A stretch of 64,000 nt of DNA from Serripes groenlandicus (GCA_031761405.1 JASEVX010000008.1:43953337-44017336); one strand, 5' to 3'. Counted from the stretch's first letter, positions 10,070 through 20,800 are shown. Numbers and translations are program-made. Notes: generated by a model not told the origin, from the sequence alone.

Positions 10070-10200
10070 GTGCCTCTGGCAGCGAACAAAGGCCTTCATG
10101 CACAGTCGTGTTAAGGACCAATCCGGTGGCTGAGTAACAGTAACTTTTTAAATCCTTATATGACTAATTGGCGAGATCAGACTAAGCGGATGCTTTTATT

Positions 10201-10858
10201 TCTTAATTGAGAACACAGGTCACGCCCATTTCTAAATTGAGAACACAAGTCACGCCCATTTCTAAATTGAGAACACAGGACACGCCCATTGCTAAATTGA
10301 GAACACAGGACACGCCCATTTCTAAATTGAGAACACAAGTCACACCCATTTCTAAATTGAGAAAACAAGTCACGCTCATTTCTAAATTAAGAACAAAAGT
10401 CACACCCATTTCAAAATGGAGATCACAAGTCACGCTCATTTATAAATTGAGATAACAAGTCACGCCCATTTCTAAATTGAGTTCACAAGGCACGCTACTT
10501 TCTAAATTGAGATGACAAGTCATGCTCATTTCTAAAATGAGATCACAAGGCCCGCTCATTTCTAAATTGAGATCACAAGTCACACCCATTTCAAAATGAA
10601 GATCACAAGTCACGCTTATTTCTAAATTGAGATCACAAATCACGCCCATTTCTAAATTGAGAACACAAGTCACGCCCATTTCTAAATTGAGAACACAAGT
10701 CACGTCACGCTCATTTCTAAATTGAGATCACAAGTCAAGCCCATTTTAATTGAGAACACAAGTCACGCTCATTTCTACATCGAGAACACAAGTCACGCCC
10801 ATTTATACAATTGAGAACACAAGTCACGCCCATTTCTAAAATGAGAACACTAGGCATT
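10201..10858. repeat. 30-bp minisatellite, about 22 units
   Basis: The unit is TCTAAATTGAGAACACAAGT then CACGCCCATT. It is exactly 30 bases in the first half, with a few indels near 10700-10800. Because 30 is a multiple of three, both strands show open frames of 63-87 codons (for example ISKLRTQVTP repeats). These are repeat translations, not genes. Confidence 0.95.
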
Positions 10859-10859
10859 A

Positions 10860-11300
10860 TATATGATTATCAGAAGTTTCCGATCACTATGAAGTAACGA
10901 GACAAAATCCTTCCATAAACATGTCGCCTAGGGATATGGAGCTATGACATGTTTAATGATGCAATTGGAATCTGCGTATTGAACTCATGTCGAATGAGTG
11001 TAATCCTGCAAATAGAAACAGTATGAAACGGTATAACATGCAAATGGAATTTGTTAGTTTGTGAAATGAAACATACGGTAATTTAATAATAACAATTGTG
11101 TTGTTAGACAATATTTGAAATGGACTTGTCCAAGACTATATCTAAGCCTATCAAATTAAGAATGATGTGTTATTAAACAACATATCAAATCCGATACAGC
11201 CTGTATCCGTGTAATGATTCCCATTGCACAACGTTGTGCGTTTAAAACTCGTACTAACCCATGTAACATCAAGGCCCAGATTTCGATCGATTCACATGTA
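10860..11300. other. No feature recognised
   Basis: I see AT-rich sequence with no gene or recognisable repeat. Confidence 0.4.
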
Positions 11301-11307
11301 ACTTCGA

Positions 11308-11553
11308 CCGCCTCGGTGGTGCAGTGATTAAGCGTCTACCTCGGGTGCGGGAGGTCGCGGGTTCGATTCCAGGTTATCCCAAATTAAAATGTAGGAATGG
11401 CTGCATACCTTGGCGCTCAGGGTTGCGGGGATAGTATGACGCCTGACAGGCATAAAACGAACCAGTAGTTGTGGTAATCTAGCCAGGGAAAGCCGTGATA
11501 TAACTGAATGAATGTTGAAAGCGGTGTTAAACACAAAACAATAAATCAATCAT
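11308..11553 (+). mobile_element. SINE S1, full length
   Basis: A tRNA-like head starts with CCTCGGTGGTGCAGTGATTA (A box TGGTGCAGTGA, last base off consensus). A good B box, GGTTCGATTCC, follows. Then come the S1 centre (GCGCTCAGGGTTGCGGGGAT), the CCGTGATATAACTGA module and TGTTGAAAGCGGTGTTAAAC, with a CAATAAATCAATCA tail. RNA polymerase III transcription is inferred from the boxes. It is one of the most complete copies. Confidence 0.88.
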
Positions 11554-11801
11554 GTTGGACAGCTAGCTCCACACATCTGTTTCCGCTGTAGGTTCAATGC
11601 TTTGAAAATAGTATTGCTTAGATGATCAAAGTACCACTAGGCAACCATGCCAATATGCCTAACATCAATGCCAAACTTTGAATACAATATTCAACGATCC
11701 TTACAAATGTGTAGACTTTAAGAATGGTAGTAATGGTCCTTCCCCCTTGGCGCTCCGTATTGTGGGATACTCTTTACGACTTACCCAGAGAGTGCCATGA
11801 C

Positions 11802-12000
11802 CAGAGGTCCAGATAAGGAGGGGGTTTACAGCCCTTTTCACCACAACATCTTCCCTTATTATCCAACCAAACCCTTTGTTGTGGGTACTCAAAAGAATCG
11901 TCTCATTGAGACGATTCTTTTGAGTACCCACAACATAGGGTTAGCGGATAAAATAAGGATTTTTAGAACAAGCTATAAACGCTCCTTATCTAGAGCTCTG
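11802..12000. mobile_element. Hairpin element G, full palindromic MITE
   Basis: The whole element folds on itself. CAGAGGTCCAGATAAGGAG at the left matches the complement of CTCCTTATCTAGAGCTCTG at the right. The centre, TGTGGGTACTCAAAAGAATC then GTCTCATTGAGAC then GATTCTTTTGAGTACCCACA, is a perfect palindrome of about 64 bp (11880-11935). With the 8-bp GCCATGAC duplication around G plus E, the pattern suggests a hAT-like origin. That is inference. Confidence 0.8.
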
Positions 12001-12135
12001 GGGCCGTATTCACAAAGCTCCTAAGTTATTTCCTTAGGAAATTCCTTAGAGATAAGGAGAAAATGGTGAAACTTGAGGGAAATCTCCGTATTTAAGGAAT
12101 ATCTTTTTCCTTAGGAGCTTTGTGAATACGGCCCC
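12000..12135. mobile_element. MITE-E, short palindromic element
   Basis: The ends are GGGGCCGTATTCACAAAGCT and AGCTTTGTGAATACGGCCCC. CCTAAG continues the symmetry, with CCTTAGGAAATTCCTTAG inside. It is 136 bp and follows the right end of element G without a gap. It has no coding capacity. Confidence 0.88.
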
Positions 12136-12303
12136 AGGCCATGACAAAGCTTAACATTGTTGAAAACGGCGGAAAACACCATACATTAAAATAGATCAAT
12201 AATCCTTATAACAGTGTTGTTCTTCACGAGGAGCATTGTTATTGTTAACGGTTCCCATGGGATAACGCGAACTGATTTTGATGAATGATTCCGAATCACT
12301 AGT

Positions 12304-12489
12304 TAATCCTTTTTTTATCCTGCAGACCTTTGTTTTTGACGCATTTGCAGCAGACGACTTCTGAAAACATCATGGCAAAAAGAACAAATATCTTTTTTTT
12401 TACGAAAGTGTTTTTCAATTCTATTCAATAATAATACTTTCTTTTACAGAGGATTATTTGTACAAATATATTTTTCAAAGTCGACTGCT
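12304..12489 (+). mobile_element. MITE-A, degenerate copy
   Basis: It keeps GACGCATTTGCAGCAGACGA, AAAACATCATGGCAAAAAGA and CAAAGTCGACTGC. The hairpin right arm is lost. It directly abuts the next MITE-A in the same orientation. Confidence 0.6.
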
Positions 12490-12719
12490 TTAACTCTTTC
12501 CCACATATAGACACTTTCTGACGCCTTCGCAGCTGCCGACTTTTGAAAATGTTATGGCAAAAGGAGAAATTGCTAATAATGAGCAATTTCTCCTTTTTGT
12601 CACAACATTTTGAACTTTATTGAATAATAAAACCTTAATTAATGGATTGTTTTCACGTTTTTGCCAATATGGTTTCTAAGTCAGCTGCTGCAGATATGTT
12701 GTATGTGGGAAATGGTTAA
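12490..12719 (+). mobile_element. MITE-A copy, full length
   Basis: It runs TTAACTCTTTCCCACATATA to TATGTGGGAAATGGTTAA, with TTAA at both borders. The hairpin is GGCAAAAGGAGAAATTGCTA with AATGAGCAATTTCTCCTTTT. It belongs to the CCCACATA subtype rather than CCCTCATA. A second lone right end, GTGAGAAAGGGTTAA, lies at 12731-12745. Confidence 0.88.
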
Positions 12720-12763
12720 ACTCGTTGGATGTGAGAAAGGGTTAAATGAAATAAACAACGAAA

Positions 12764-12787
12764 GGGGGGGGGGGGGGGGGGGGGGGG
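12764..12787 (+). repeat. Poly-G run of 24
   Basis: An uninterrupted run of about 24 G lies just after the solitary MITE-A right end. The exact length may be uncertain because such runs are hard to sequence. Confidence 0.9.
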
Positions 12788-12789
12788 CA

Positions 12790-13190
12790 CATGAGATGGT
12801 TATTGCACATTGGACAGTGAAGGATCATCGTATGACAAGCATCGTTTATATTTATTCATAAAATAAATATTTCTTTATTGAAAGCAAAATTTCTTTTTTC
12901 AGAGAATTATATTGATAATTTTATATCTCGAAGTGAAAATAATGTAACTCTGAGTGAGACACATTTCTTTCAAAAGTATGAAATTATATCTTTAATTATG
13001 ACTGAGCAGATAATACAGGCTGATCTGAACATACACTGTTCAGAAATGCCAATTTGTGCCTTTTCCCACTGACAGACTCAAGTAACAGTTGCGTGTATGC
13101 ACGACCTTTAACTACAGTTGTGTGTATTGGATACCCAGAGCAGTCAGTACATATGTGCATACAGTCTTCGCTATTTATACATGTATATCA
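12790..13190. other. No feature recognised
   Basis: I see AT-rich sequence. A 64-codon frame at 12878-13072 has no recognisable domain. Confidence 0.4.
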
Positions 13191-13249
13191 ATATTTATAA
13201 AATAACCCGTCTATATAAGGGAAGGCGATACTGGTTGGCAAGACTTATG

Positions 13250-13420
13250 CGTGATAAGGGTTGAACTGTCGGAGATGTGATATTGTGTACGAATAAATAT
13301 AACTGTAACCTCATTGTATTAAGGTAGAAGCCCCTATTTGGCTCAACGATTTCCGTACGAGATCGGTATTTATTGACAGTATATATAATCGCCAATTTCC
13401 GTCCAAAGTCGTAAGTGATC
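13250..13420 (-). repeat. Possible diverged dispersed repeat, pair with 18.9 kb
   Basis: AGGTAGAAGCCCCTATTTGG and CTCAACGATTTCC, GAGATCGGTA align loosely with AGGCAGAAAACCCCGAATGG and CTCTACGATG, GAGATCGGTA near 18955-19015. Minus-strand translations also look alike (IVEPNRGFY and IVESIRGFL). The match is weak and could be a remnant of an old element. Confidence 0.3.
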
Positions 13421-13619
13421 GGTATATTTCGATAACTTGTCGGTCATATCAACGAACAATACCCAACTCTACCGACCTCACACGGAAATTGCCGAGACAT
13501 TTAGGGAGTTGCTACTTTCAAACAATCAACCTTCCTGACGCACACGTAGGTTTATAACGATGAGACCCTAATACAGCTTATTGTCTTCGAAATTCCATTA
13601 AGAAAATGACTTATTGGTA

Positions 13620-13996
13620 TTAAAGCGACTGAAATCCAGATGGCACGAAAAAAAAAAAAAAATAATAATCGAATTCGCCCTAAATGTTATTCTTTATGTT
13701 ATCCAAGTAAAACCAGGGTAGAACATGTATCGTTTTTTTTTCAATAAAGTGAACTTAAGTCGTTTTCAATTGTCCCGATGAAGGGGTTTCCTATTTAAAA
13801 ATACTTACCCCGTTACTGACAGGGTAGAATTTGCGATGGAAAAAGTATCGAAAACAAGAAAATCTCACCGATTATAGGGGTATGTAATATGTCAGTTATC
13901 ATATTTTAATGCCCCAAATACAAAAATAACACTTATTTTTTTAAAATTGGATTTTTTTTTTTCGACAGTTGGGTATCTGGAGTTCAGTCGCTTTAA
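13620..13996. mobile_element. MITE-D copy 1
   Basis: The left end is TTAAAGCGACTGAAATCCAG and the right end is CTGGAGTTCAGTCGCTTTAA. The interior contains ATGTTATTCTTTATGTTATC, CCCGTTACTGACAGGGTAG and GATTATAGGGGTATGTAATA. Nearly the same sequence occurs at 30512-30894, differing mainly in homopolymer lengths. Borders fit either a TTAA or a TA target. No coding frame is present. Confidence 0.92.
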
Positions 13997-14035
13997 GAAG
14001 CAATCGAAACTTTTCGGCTAAAGTAATAAACGTAG

Positions 14036-14245
14036 ACTCGATCTAAACCTCAACTGTGGGAGGTCGCGGGTTCGTTCCCCGACCGGGTCATACAAAAGCC
14101 TTAACAATGGTACTAATGGCTGCCCGCCTTGGTGCTCAGGGTTGAGATGTTAGCATTACGCCTGACTGGCTGTTGTCAGGATAAATGGACAAGTAGAACA
14201 AGTACACCCAGGAAACGCCGTGATATAAGTGAACAATTATTGAAT
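14036..14245 (+). mobile_element. SINE S1, head partly lost
   Basis: The sequence starts within the tRNA-like head (GGGAGGTCGCGGGTTCGTTC, B box with one mismatch). It continues through GACCGGGTCATACAAAAGCC, the centre and GGAAACGCCGTGATATAAGT, ending near ATTGAATCAATC. The A-box part is missing. Confidence 0.78.
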
Positions 14246-14439
14246 CAATCTAAACCTCGGATATCGTTCATGAATATACCAGAAGTATTGGTTTCCGGCT
14301 GATGGCGCCTGTACGTTTACGGCTGTGGGAGCCACTAATTATAGTTCCCTTTTTAGTGTGAGATAGTATGAGAAACAGTCTGCATAAAGTACATGTCGGA
14401 ATGACGTCACTCGATTAGCTCATATGCATGCAGATAACA

Positions 14440-14710
14440 TGTGTTTGTTTTGTGTTTCGCCGCTTTCAACACGTTTTCAATGTGTTCAATCATGTCACGG
14501 CGTTTCCTAGGTAAGTTACATGTACTACGTGTCTATTTATCCTGATACTAGTGAGTCCGTCGTGATGCTAACCCATCGATCATGAGCGTTTAGGTAGGAA
14601 AACCGTTACTACAATTTTGAAAGAATTTGGTTGGACCCGGCCGGGGACGGAACTCGCGACGTCTCACACCCGAGGCGGCTGCTATAGATATCATTAAACC
14701 AGCGAGGGTG
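14440..14710 (-). mobile_element. SINE S1 copy
   Basis: On the minus strand the head CCCGAGGCGG (complement) reads into a B-box-like CGGAACTCGCGACG region and GGACCCGGCCGGGG. The centre and CATGTCACGGCGTTTCCTAG follow. The 3' end is CGCCGCTTTCAACACG near 14460. The A-box region is altered by extra bases (CTGCTATAGATATCATTAAA). Confidence 0.72.
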
Positions 14711-14719
14711 TTGCTTGCA

Positions 14720-15580
14720 GATAAAATACACGGTGGTACACGAACGTTTCTGACACTGATGTGGCAAATGTCGACTTTACAAGTATGCACATTATCCCCT
14801 TATCCACATGGAGATCTTGACGACTTTGAAAACATTGTGGCAAATTGAAAATCGTTCGTAATGAGCAATGTCTCCTTTTTCAACTACGTTTTCAAATCTA
14901 TTCAATAATTATACTTTCATTTGAAAAGATCTGCCATACTTTTGCCCTCAGGTTTTCAAATTTGCCTCTGCAGACTTTACTTAAAACATGTTTTCAACGA
15001 ATTATTTTTCTCAAAAAATATTTTTAACGAATTATTCTTCTCGAAAAATATTTATTTTAAGCGTTCGGTTTGTAATTTTTCATCGAATGACCGCGTTTTA
15101 ACCTTGAACACACCGATCTTTCTCTGCTACTTCCTCTGCTGAAAATAGTTCCTATGTTCTTCCGATATTTCATCACTTTGTTGTCTCAATTGTCATATTT
15201 TGTTCTCATTTGTTATGACTCAAATTAAAACTATTTAATTAACAATATTTAATTACAAATTTACCGGCATGTAGATTAGATTACAGGAAAGTGGATTATT
15301 TTTTTTCAGTTTTCGGTGGTACTGCGCGTATGAATTTTGAAATTAACTTGTCTCTTAACTGGGTCTCTGATGATCTTCCGACACTCTACAGTGAAGGTTA
15401 CCCGTTGTTTATAAGATGGTTGTGCTCTCTATAGCACACCCTGTTCATGATAAAAGGGTCGTGAACGATCCAAATATAATGTCTGTGTTACAACATACAG
15501 TTTATAGATGAATAGTTGGAGAAGGCTATTATCTGGAAGATGTAGACATTTAGAGAGTAAATGGTCGTTTCTCTTGAACT
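14720..15580. other. No gene; degenerate MITE-A traces
   Basis: GATCTTGACGACTTTGAAAA, CATTGTGGCAAATTG and GTAATGAGCAATGTCTCC near 14812-14875 are probably a decayed MITE-A. A short local repeat, AACGAATTATTTTTCTCAAA then AAATATTTTTAACGAATTAT, lies at 14996-15040. I see nothing else. Confidence 0.45.
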
Positions 15581-15589
15581 ATTCAACTT

Positions 15590-17139
15590 CATACGACCAA
15601 CTATACTCTTTGTGATGTAAGATCATTCAAAACCACCTTCATTCGACCAACTATACACTTTGTGATGTAAGATCATTCAAAATCACCTTCATACGATCAA
15701 CTATACACTTTGTGATGTAAGATTTTTCAAAACCACCTTCATACGATCAACTATACTCTTTGTGATGTAAGATCATTCAAAACCACCTTCATACGACCAT
15801 CTATACACTTTGTGATGTAAGATCATTAAAAAAGAACTTCATACGACCAGCTATACTCTTTGTGATGTAAGATCATTTAAAACCACCTTCATACGACCAA
15901 CTATACACGTTGTGATGTAAGATCATTCAAAACCACATTCATACGACCAACTATACACTTTGTGGTGTAAGATTTTCCAAAACCACCTTCATACGATCAA
16001 CTATACTCTTTGTGATGTAAGATCATTCAAAACCACCTTCATACGACCAACTATACACTTTGTGATGTAAGATCATTAAAAAAAAACTTCATACGACCAG
16101 CTATATTCTTTGTGATGTAAGATCATTCAAAACCACCTTCATACGACCAACTATACACTTTGTGATGTAAGATCATTCAAAACCACATTCATACGACCAA
16201 CTATACACTTTGTGATTTTAGATCATTCAAAACCACCTTCATACGACCAACTATACACTTTGTGATGTAAGATCATTCAAATCCACATTCATACGACCAA
16301 CTATACACTTTGTGATGTAAGATAATTCAAAACAACCTTCATACGACCAACTATACACTTTGTGATGTAAGATTATTCAAAACCACATTCATACGACCAA
16401 CTATACACTTTGTGGTGTAAGATCATTCAAAACGACCTTCATACGACCAACTATACACTTTGTGATGTAAGATCATTCAAAACCACCTTCATACGACCAA
16501 CTATACACTTTGTGATGTAAGATCATTCAAAACCACCTTCATACGACCAACTATACACTTTGTGATGTAAGATCATTCAAAACCACCTTCATACGACCAA
16601 CTATACACTTTGTGGTGTAAGATCATTCAAAACCACCTTCATACGACCAACTATACACTCTGTGGTGTAAGATCATTCAAAACCATCTTCATACGACCAA
16701 CTATACACTTTGTGATGTAAGATCATTCCAAACCACCTTCATACGACCAACTATACACTTTGTGATGTAAGATCATTCAAAACCACCTTCATACGACCAA
16801 CTATACACTTTGTGATGTAAGATCATTCCAAACCACCTTCATACGACCAACTATACACTTTGTGGTGTAAGATCATTCAAAACCAGCTTCATACGACCAA
16901 CTATACACTTTGTGATGTAAGATAATTCCAAACCACCTTCATACGACCAACTATACACTTTGTGATGTAAGATCATTCAAAACCACCTTCATACGACCAA
17001 CTATACACTTTGTGATGTAAGATCATTCCAAACCACCTTCATACGACCAACTATACACTTTGTGATGTAAGATCATTCAAAACCACCTTCATACAACCAA
17101 CTATACACTTTGTGATGTAAGATCATTCAAAACCACCTT
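15590..17139. repeat. 50-bp minisatellite, about 31 units
   Basis: The unit is CTTCATACGACCAACTATAC then ACTTTGTGATGTAAGATCAT then TCAAAACCAC. Starts at 15601 and 15651 set the 50-bp period. Units differ by a few substitutions (ACTCTT or ACACTT, GATG or GGTG, TCAAAA or TCCAAA). Fifty is not a multiple of three, so no long frame results. The array ends at CCACCTTGACAATGCC. Confidence 0.95.
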
Positions 17140-17216
17140 GACAATGCCAATAAGAAAATAGGTATTGTTTTATAACTGATTTAACCATTTTCAATTCAAT
17201 TAATTACTTTCCACTA

Positions 17217-17350
17217 CAACAATTCTGCAGCAGACGTTTTTGAAAACATCTAGGCGAAAAGATTGTGACAAAAGGAGAAATTACTCATCGTGAGCAATTT
17301 CTCCTTTTGCCACGATATTTTCAATAGATGTCTGCTGCAGATGTGTCCCA
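17217..17350 (-). mobile_element. MITE-A core copy
   Basis: It has AATTCTGCAGCAGACGTTTT, GACAAAAGGAGAAATTACTC, then ATCGTGAGCAATTTCTCCTT and GATGTCTGCTGCAGATGTGT. The outer terminal repeats are missing on both sides. Confidence 0.7.
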
Positions 17351-17395
17351 TGCGTCTACACGTGTGTGTTGGAGTTAATGTATGCAGATATAGTT

Positions 17396-17550
17396 TGATG
17401 CATTTGCAGAAGACACCTTGAGAACTTGTTGTAGGAAAAGGAAAATTGCTCATATTTTCTCATATTTTCTCTTTTCCCACAATGTCTTCTTCTGAACTTG
17501 AACTTTCATTTAGAGACCCATATTGTCCAACAGACGTTTTAAAATGTGTT
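17396..17550 (+). mobile_element. MITE-A, degenerate copy
   Basis: GATGCATTTGCAGAAGACAC, AGGAAAAGGAAAATTGCTCA and TCTCTTTTCCCACAATGTCT are recognisable. The hairpin right arm has become CATATTTTCTCATATTTTCT, a small local duplication. Confidence 0.5.
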
Positions 17551-17802
17551 TGCTGAAATAATGGCGTGTAATATATGTAAGGGCTGCTACCCTGGTCTAA
17601 AGTGTTTATGTTGACATATACATGATAGCAAGAAATCATAAATTAATGCAACTACTAGAGTGATCTAAACTTATACATGTACCTGTCAATTGATAGCGGT
17701 TTCTGATAAAAAATATCATGAAAGCCAGCAATCATTAAACAATCCTAATAATTCGTTACCAGTACCATCAGTACTTTTACTAATGTTCCTTTCGAAGGTC
17801 GC

Positions 17803-17962
17803 TTTTGTTTGTTTTATTAGGATTTTACGCCGTTTTCAACACTAATTCAGTTATATCACGGTGACAGTTGACACAATCATGATATATGGGAACACAAACC
17901 AGTACTAGGCTATGAAATGTGCATTGCCCAGGGACAACGAAGGTCGCGGGAACTAGGATAAA
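17803..17962 (-). mobile_element. SINE S3, 5'-truncated
   Basis: On the minus strand it shows the S3 blocks GCATTGCCCAGGGACA (as read on plus), ACAAACCAGTACTAGGCTAT and TATATCACGGTGACAGTTGA. The 3' end is GTTTTATTAGGATTTTACGC. The tRNA-like head is absent. Confidence 0.65.
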
Positions 17963-18091
17963 TGTAACAGGGTTCATTCATATCAGCTCATTCAAAAAAA
18001 TGAAACCATTACTCATGGTATACAAGGAAACGATTTATTTCTCCCCGTCTACTGTTGTACGCTAGTACTGGATCCGATATTGTCTTAAAAA

Positions 18092-18252
18092 AAAGTGTTT
18101 TATTATTGAGTTTAACGCCGATTTCGACATTATTTGATTTTTATCACGTCGATAGATCACTCACTCATGATCACACGGTGCACTTATCTTGACTAGGTCA
18201 GGATATGTCCATTGCTAAAGAACACCCCTGCATGACCTCCGCAAGCGGGAAT
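18092..18252 (-). mobile_element. SINE S3, diverged
   Basis: GTGTTTTATTATTGAGTTTA, ACGCCGATTTCGACATTATT and CACGTCGATAGATCACTCAC match S3 in reverse. TCCATTGCTAAAGAACACCC is a weak match to the following block. The head is not recognisable. Confidence 0.5.
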
Positions 18253-18254
18253 TA

Positions 18255-18840
18255 TGCACGGAGCGCTAGTTCCAAAATCCAAAACACGATTCCTGAATGT
18301 AAATGAACAACAGAATATTATTCTTGAAGGTCTGCGGTTTTTGGAGACAAATTATATACAGAAGGGACTTATCCAATGACATTTTTGAACTTCGACATTT
18401 CGACGGAAGATACCATTGTGTTTTATAATGAACCGTGTCATGCGACAATGCGAACGTGGTATATCTGCATGAAAATTGATTAAAAACACTCGAGCTTGAA
18501 GCCTCCAAACGTTTGACTTAAACTCCAATACATCGGCCGTGCATTAACTCGTTTATGGTAAGCGTTGGGGATATGAGACGCGGTCCCAAATTCGAGACCT
18601 ACTTGCGGCTATCATGGTGGTGTGTCCGTGGGCAAGGCCAATCCTAGTATTTGATAGAAACTCAGTGTAATAGTGAAGTCTTTGATTTAATTTTATTCAA
18701 ATCAATCGAGGGATTCCTGTTGTGTCAATCACAGATGCTAAGCCGAACATAAATACGTGTATGACATGTTTGTCCTTGTTGCGAAATGATTTTACCTGTG
18801 TAAAAAAAATTCTGTTCATATTTTCGAGAAAAACTCTATA
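18255..18840. other. No gene recognised
   Basis: An 80-codon minus-strand frame at 18266-18508 has no recognisable domain. Near 18562-18640, TATGAGACGCGGTCCC may be a decayed SINE head. I see nothing else. Confidence 0.35.
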
Positions 18841-18884
18841 CTTTTTACAATTGTGATTGATCTGGTTGGCAGCAGCACTCAGAG

Positions 18885-19035
18885 TAACCTGCGTTATTCG
18901 TTGTCTCTGAAATAGGTACGTGGTTGACGAAGATAAGAAGTTGTATATATTTTTCAGGCAGAAAACCCCGAATGGACTCTACGATGTGTGTATGAAGTCG
19001 GTAGAGATCGGTAATCTCCGTAGGCATACGGGCCC
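18885..19035 (-). repeat. Possible diverged dispersed repeat, pair with 13.3 kb
   Basis: This is the partner of the loose match at 13250-13420. AGGCAGAAAACCCCGAATGG and GAGATCGGTAATC are the best blocks. There is no end structure, so the class is unknown. Confidence 0.3.
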
Positions 19036-19244
19036 TTTCTACCCTTTAAAGCATTCTACCCTGAAATGCATGCATTTAATACGAGCAATGTCCGGTTATT
19101 GGGAGGTTATAACATACTGTTGATTGTATCCTTTTAAACAGTCAATTTGATCACGTGATATTTGATCATTAACTCGGTCTGTATTAAGTTCGTTAAGGAA
19201 GGAATTTAGCAAGAAGTACACCATTAATTGATATGAGTCAACCG

Positions 19245-19495
19245 GTACCTCGATGGTGTAGTGGTAGAACACCCGCCTCGGGTGCCGGAGGTCGCGGCTT
19301 CGAACCCCGGCCGGAGCATACCAAATACTTAAAACATGGTAGTACTGGCTGCCATCCTTGGCGCTGCGGGTTGCGTGGTTAGCATTACGACTGACTGTGT
19401 CAGGGTAAATAAAAAGAAGTACTGGTAACTTACCTAGAAAACGCCGAGATATAATTGAAAAATTGTTGAAAGCGGCGTAAAACCTTAAAAATCAA
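19245..19495 (+). mobile_element. SINE S1, full length
   Basis: The head is TACCTCGATGGTGTAGTGGT with a consensus A box TGGTGTAGTGG, and the B box GCTTCGAACCC has one mismatch at its start. The body has CATACCAAATACTTAAAACA, GCGCTGCGGGTTGCGTGG, TACTGGTAACTTACC and AACGCCGAGATATAATTGAA. It ends GTTGAAAGCGGCGTAAAACC. Confidence 0.88.
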
Positions 19496-19771
19496 TGGTA
19501 TGAGTTCGGTAATATGTAAGATTTGTTTATTTTTATGTTTTAAATGGATTATGGAAACACTAGAGTTGATTATACCCTCACAAATTCACTGTTTCACACA
19601 CTGTGTGTTATCAGGTGATTATTTACATTGGTCAGTGTCTACTTGAGACATTAATGAAAACATAAATACAAGCACGTTTTTATTTGCTTAGATGCATGGT
19701 CGAAACAATACCATGTCCGTTCGTTAACATCAAACGAGCATAACCACTGGTGAACATACCACTTTTGGTGT

Positions 19772-19990
19772 TTAACCCTTTCCCTCATATAGACGCTTTC
19801 TGACGCCTCTGCAGCAGACGGCTTTTTGAAAACATAGTGACAAAAGAAGAAATTGCACAAAACGTGCAATTTCTCCTTTTGCCACAATGTTTTCCACTTT
19901 TTGTCATAGGTTATCCATTCAACTATGGCGATTTTCTATGTTTTGACAAAATAAGTTCAAGGTCGTCTACTGCAGAATTGTCATTTGACA
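19772..19990 (+). mobile_element. MITE-A copy, right end truncated
   Basis: The left end is TTAACCCTTTCCCTCATATA. The hairpin is the paired-change form ATTGCACAAAACGTGCAAT, followed by CTCCTTTTGCCACAATG. It breaks off after GTCTACTGCAGAATTGTCA before the right terminal repeat. Confidence 0.85.
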
Positions 19991-20062
19991 ATGGATCTCA
20001 CTCGTACACAGAACCAAACGAACGAGTATCCTCTTTATTCTGTACCTTACGTGTGCCATATT

Positions 20063-20332
20063 ATTGATTGATTGCTTGGTGTTTAACTCCGCTTTCAACA
20101 ATTTTGCAATTATATTACGGCGTTTCCTGAGTAAGTTACCAGTACTACTGCTCTATGTATCCTGACACCAGCCCGTCAGTCGTAGTGCTAAACCCGCAAC
20201 CATGAGCGCCAAGGAGGGCAGCCACCACTTCTACCATGTTTAAAGTCCATGGTATGACTCGACCGGGGATCGAATACACAACCTCCCGCACGTGAGACGG
20301 ACGCTCTACCACTACAGCGCACCGAGGCGGTG
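20063..20332 (-). mobile_element. SINE S1, full length
   Basis: The complement of CACCGAGGCGGTG lies at the 5' end. A box: complement of CGCTCTACCACTACAGCG. B box: complement of GGATCGAATACAC, weak. The centre (TGAGCGCCAAGGAGGGCAGC), TTACGGCGTTTCCTGAGTAA and GCTTGGTGTTTAACTCC follow, with an ATTGATTG tail at 20063. Confidence 0.85.
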
Positions 20333-20352
20333 TGACATATTATAATGTGTAT

Positions 20353-20582
20353 TTAACCCTTTCCCTCATACGGCAGTTCTGCAGCAGACGACTTTGAACG
20401 TATTTTGTCAAAACATAGGAAATCTCCATAATTGAATGGATAACCTATGACAAAAAGTGGTAAACATTATGGCAAAAGGAGAAATTGCACGTTTTGTGCA
20501 ATTTCTTCTTTTGTCACTATGTTTTCAAAAAGCCGTCTGCTGCAGAGGCGTCAGAAAGCGTCTATATGAAGGAAAGGGTTAA
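20353..20582 (-). mobile_element. MITE-A copy, full length
   Basis: TTAACCCTTTCCCTCATACG opens it and AAGGAAAGGGTTAA closes it, with TTAA at both borders. The hairpin is the paired-change form, here read as ATTGCACGTTTTGTGCAAT. It lies only about 20 bp from the S1 SINE. Confidence 0.9.
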
Positions 20583-20596
20583 TTAAGCAGTTGGAA

Positions 20597-20800
20597 ATTA
20601 TCTCTTTCGCTGCCAAAGGCAATTAAATGCCTTTGCATACCAATGCTTATTCAAGTTATGCAGATCGTAACGAGTTGTCTCTCCTGAAATCTGCATTGTT
20701 TGCAACTTAGACAAAAGTTCCTGTTTGACGTAAGATGGAGTGGTCCAATTTTCAACTTGGTAGAGTCTACTTTGTGAAATTCGGCGATGACATAATTTTA
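20597..20800 (+). mobile_element. MITE-B, degenerate copy
   Basis: ATCTCTTTCGCTGCCAAAGG at the left, GCAGATCGTAACGAGTTGTC in the centre and AGAGTCTACTTTGTGAAATT with CGGCGATGACATAATTTTA at the right. Both TTAA borders and several stem bases are mutated. Confidence 0.72.

Larger units (their letters stand above)
11720..12190 (+). mobile_element. SINE S1 fragment, split by elements G and E
   Basis: GGTAGTAATGGTCC and CCTTGGCGCTC at 11726-11755 are S1, with CCCAGAGAGTGCCATGAC at 11784-11801. The S1 3' end resumes after the insertion: GCCATGAC at 12138, then CATTGTTGAAAACGGCGG and AAAACACC. The repeated GCCATGAC is an 8-bp target duplication bracketing the inserted DNA. The tRNA-like head is absent. 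Confidence 0.65.

Noticed and set aside
10177..10703. Open frames of 63-87 codons on both strands
   Set aside because: They are translations of a 30-bp minisatellite, open on both strands because the period is a multiple of three.
9065..10858. CRISPR-like arrays because of regular short repeats
   Set aside because: The repeats are contiguous with no unique spacers, and the genome style is eukaryotic. They are minisatellites.
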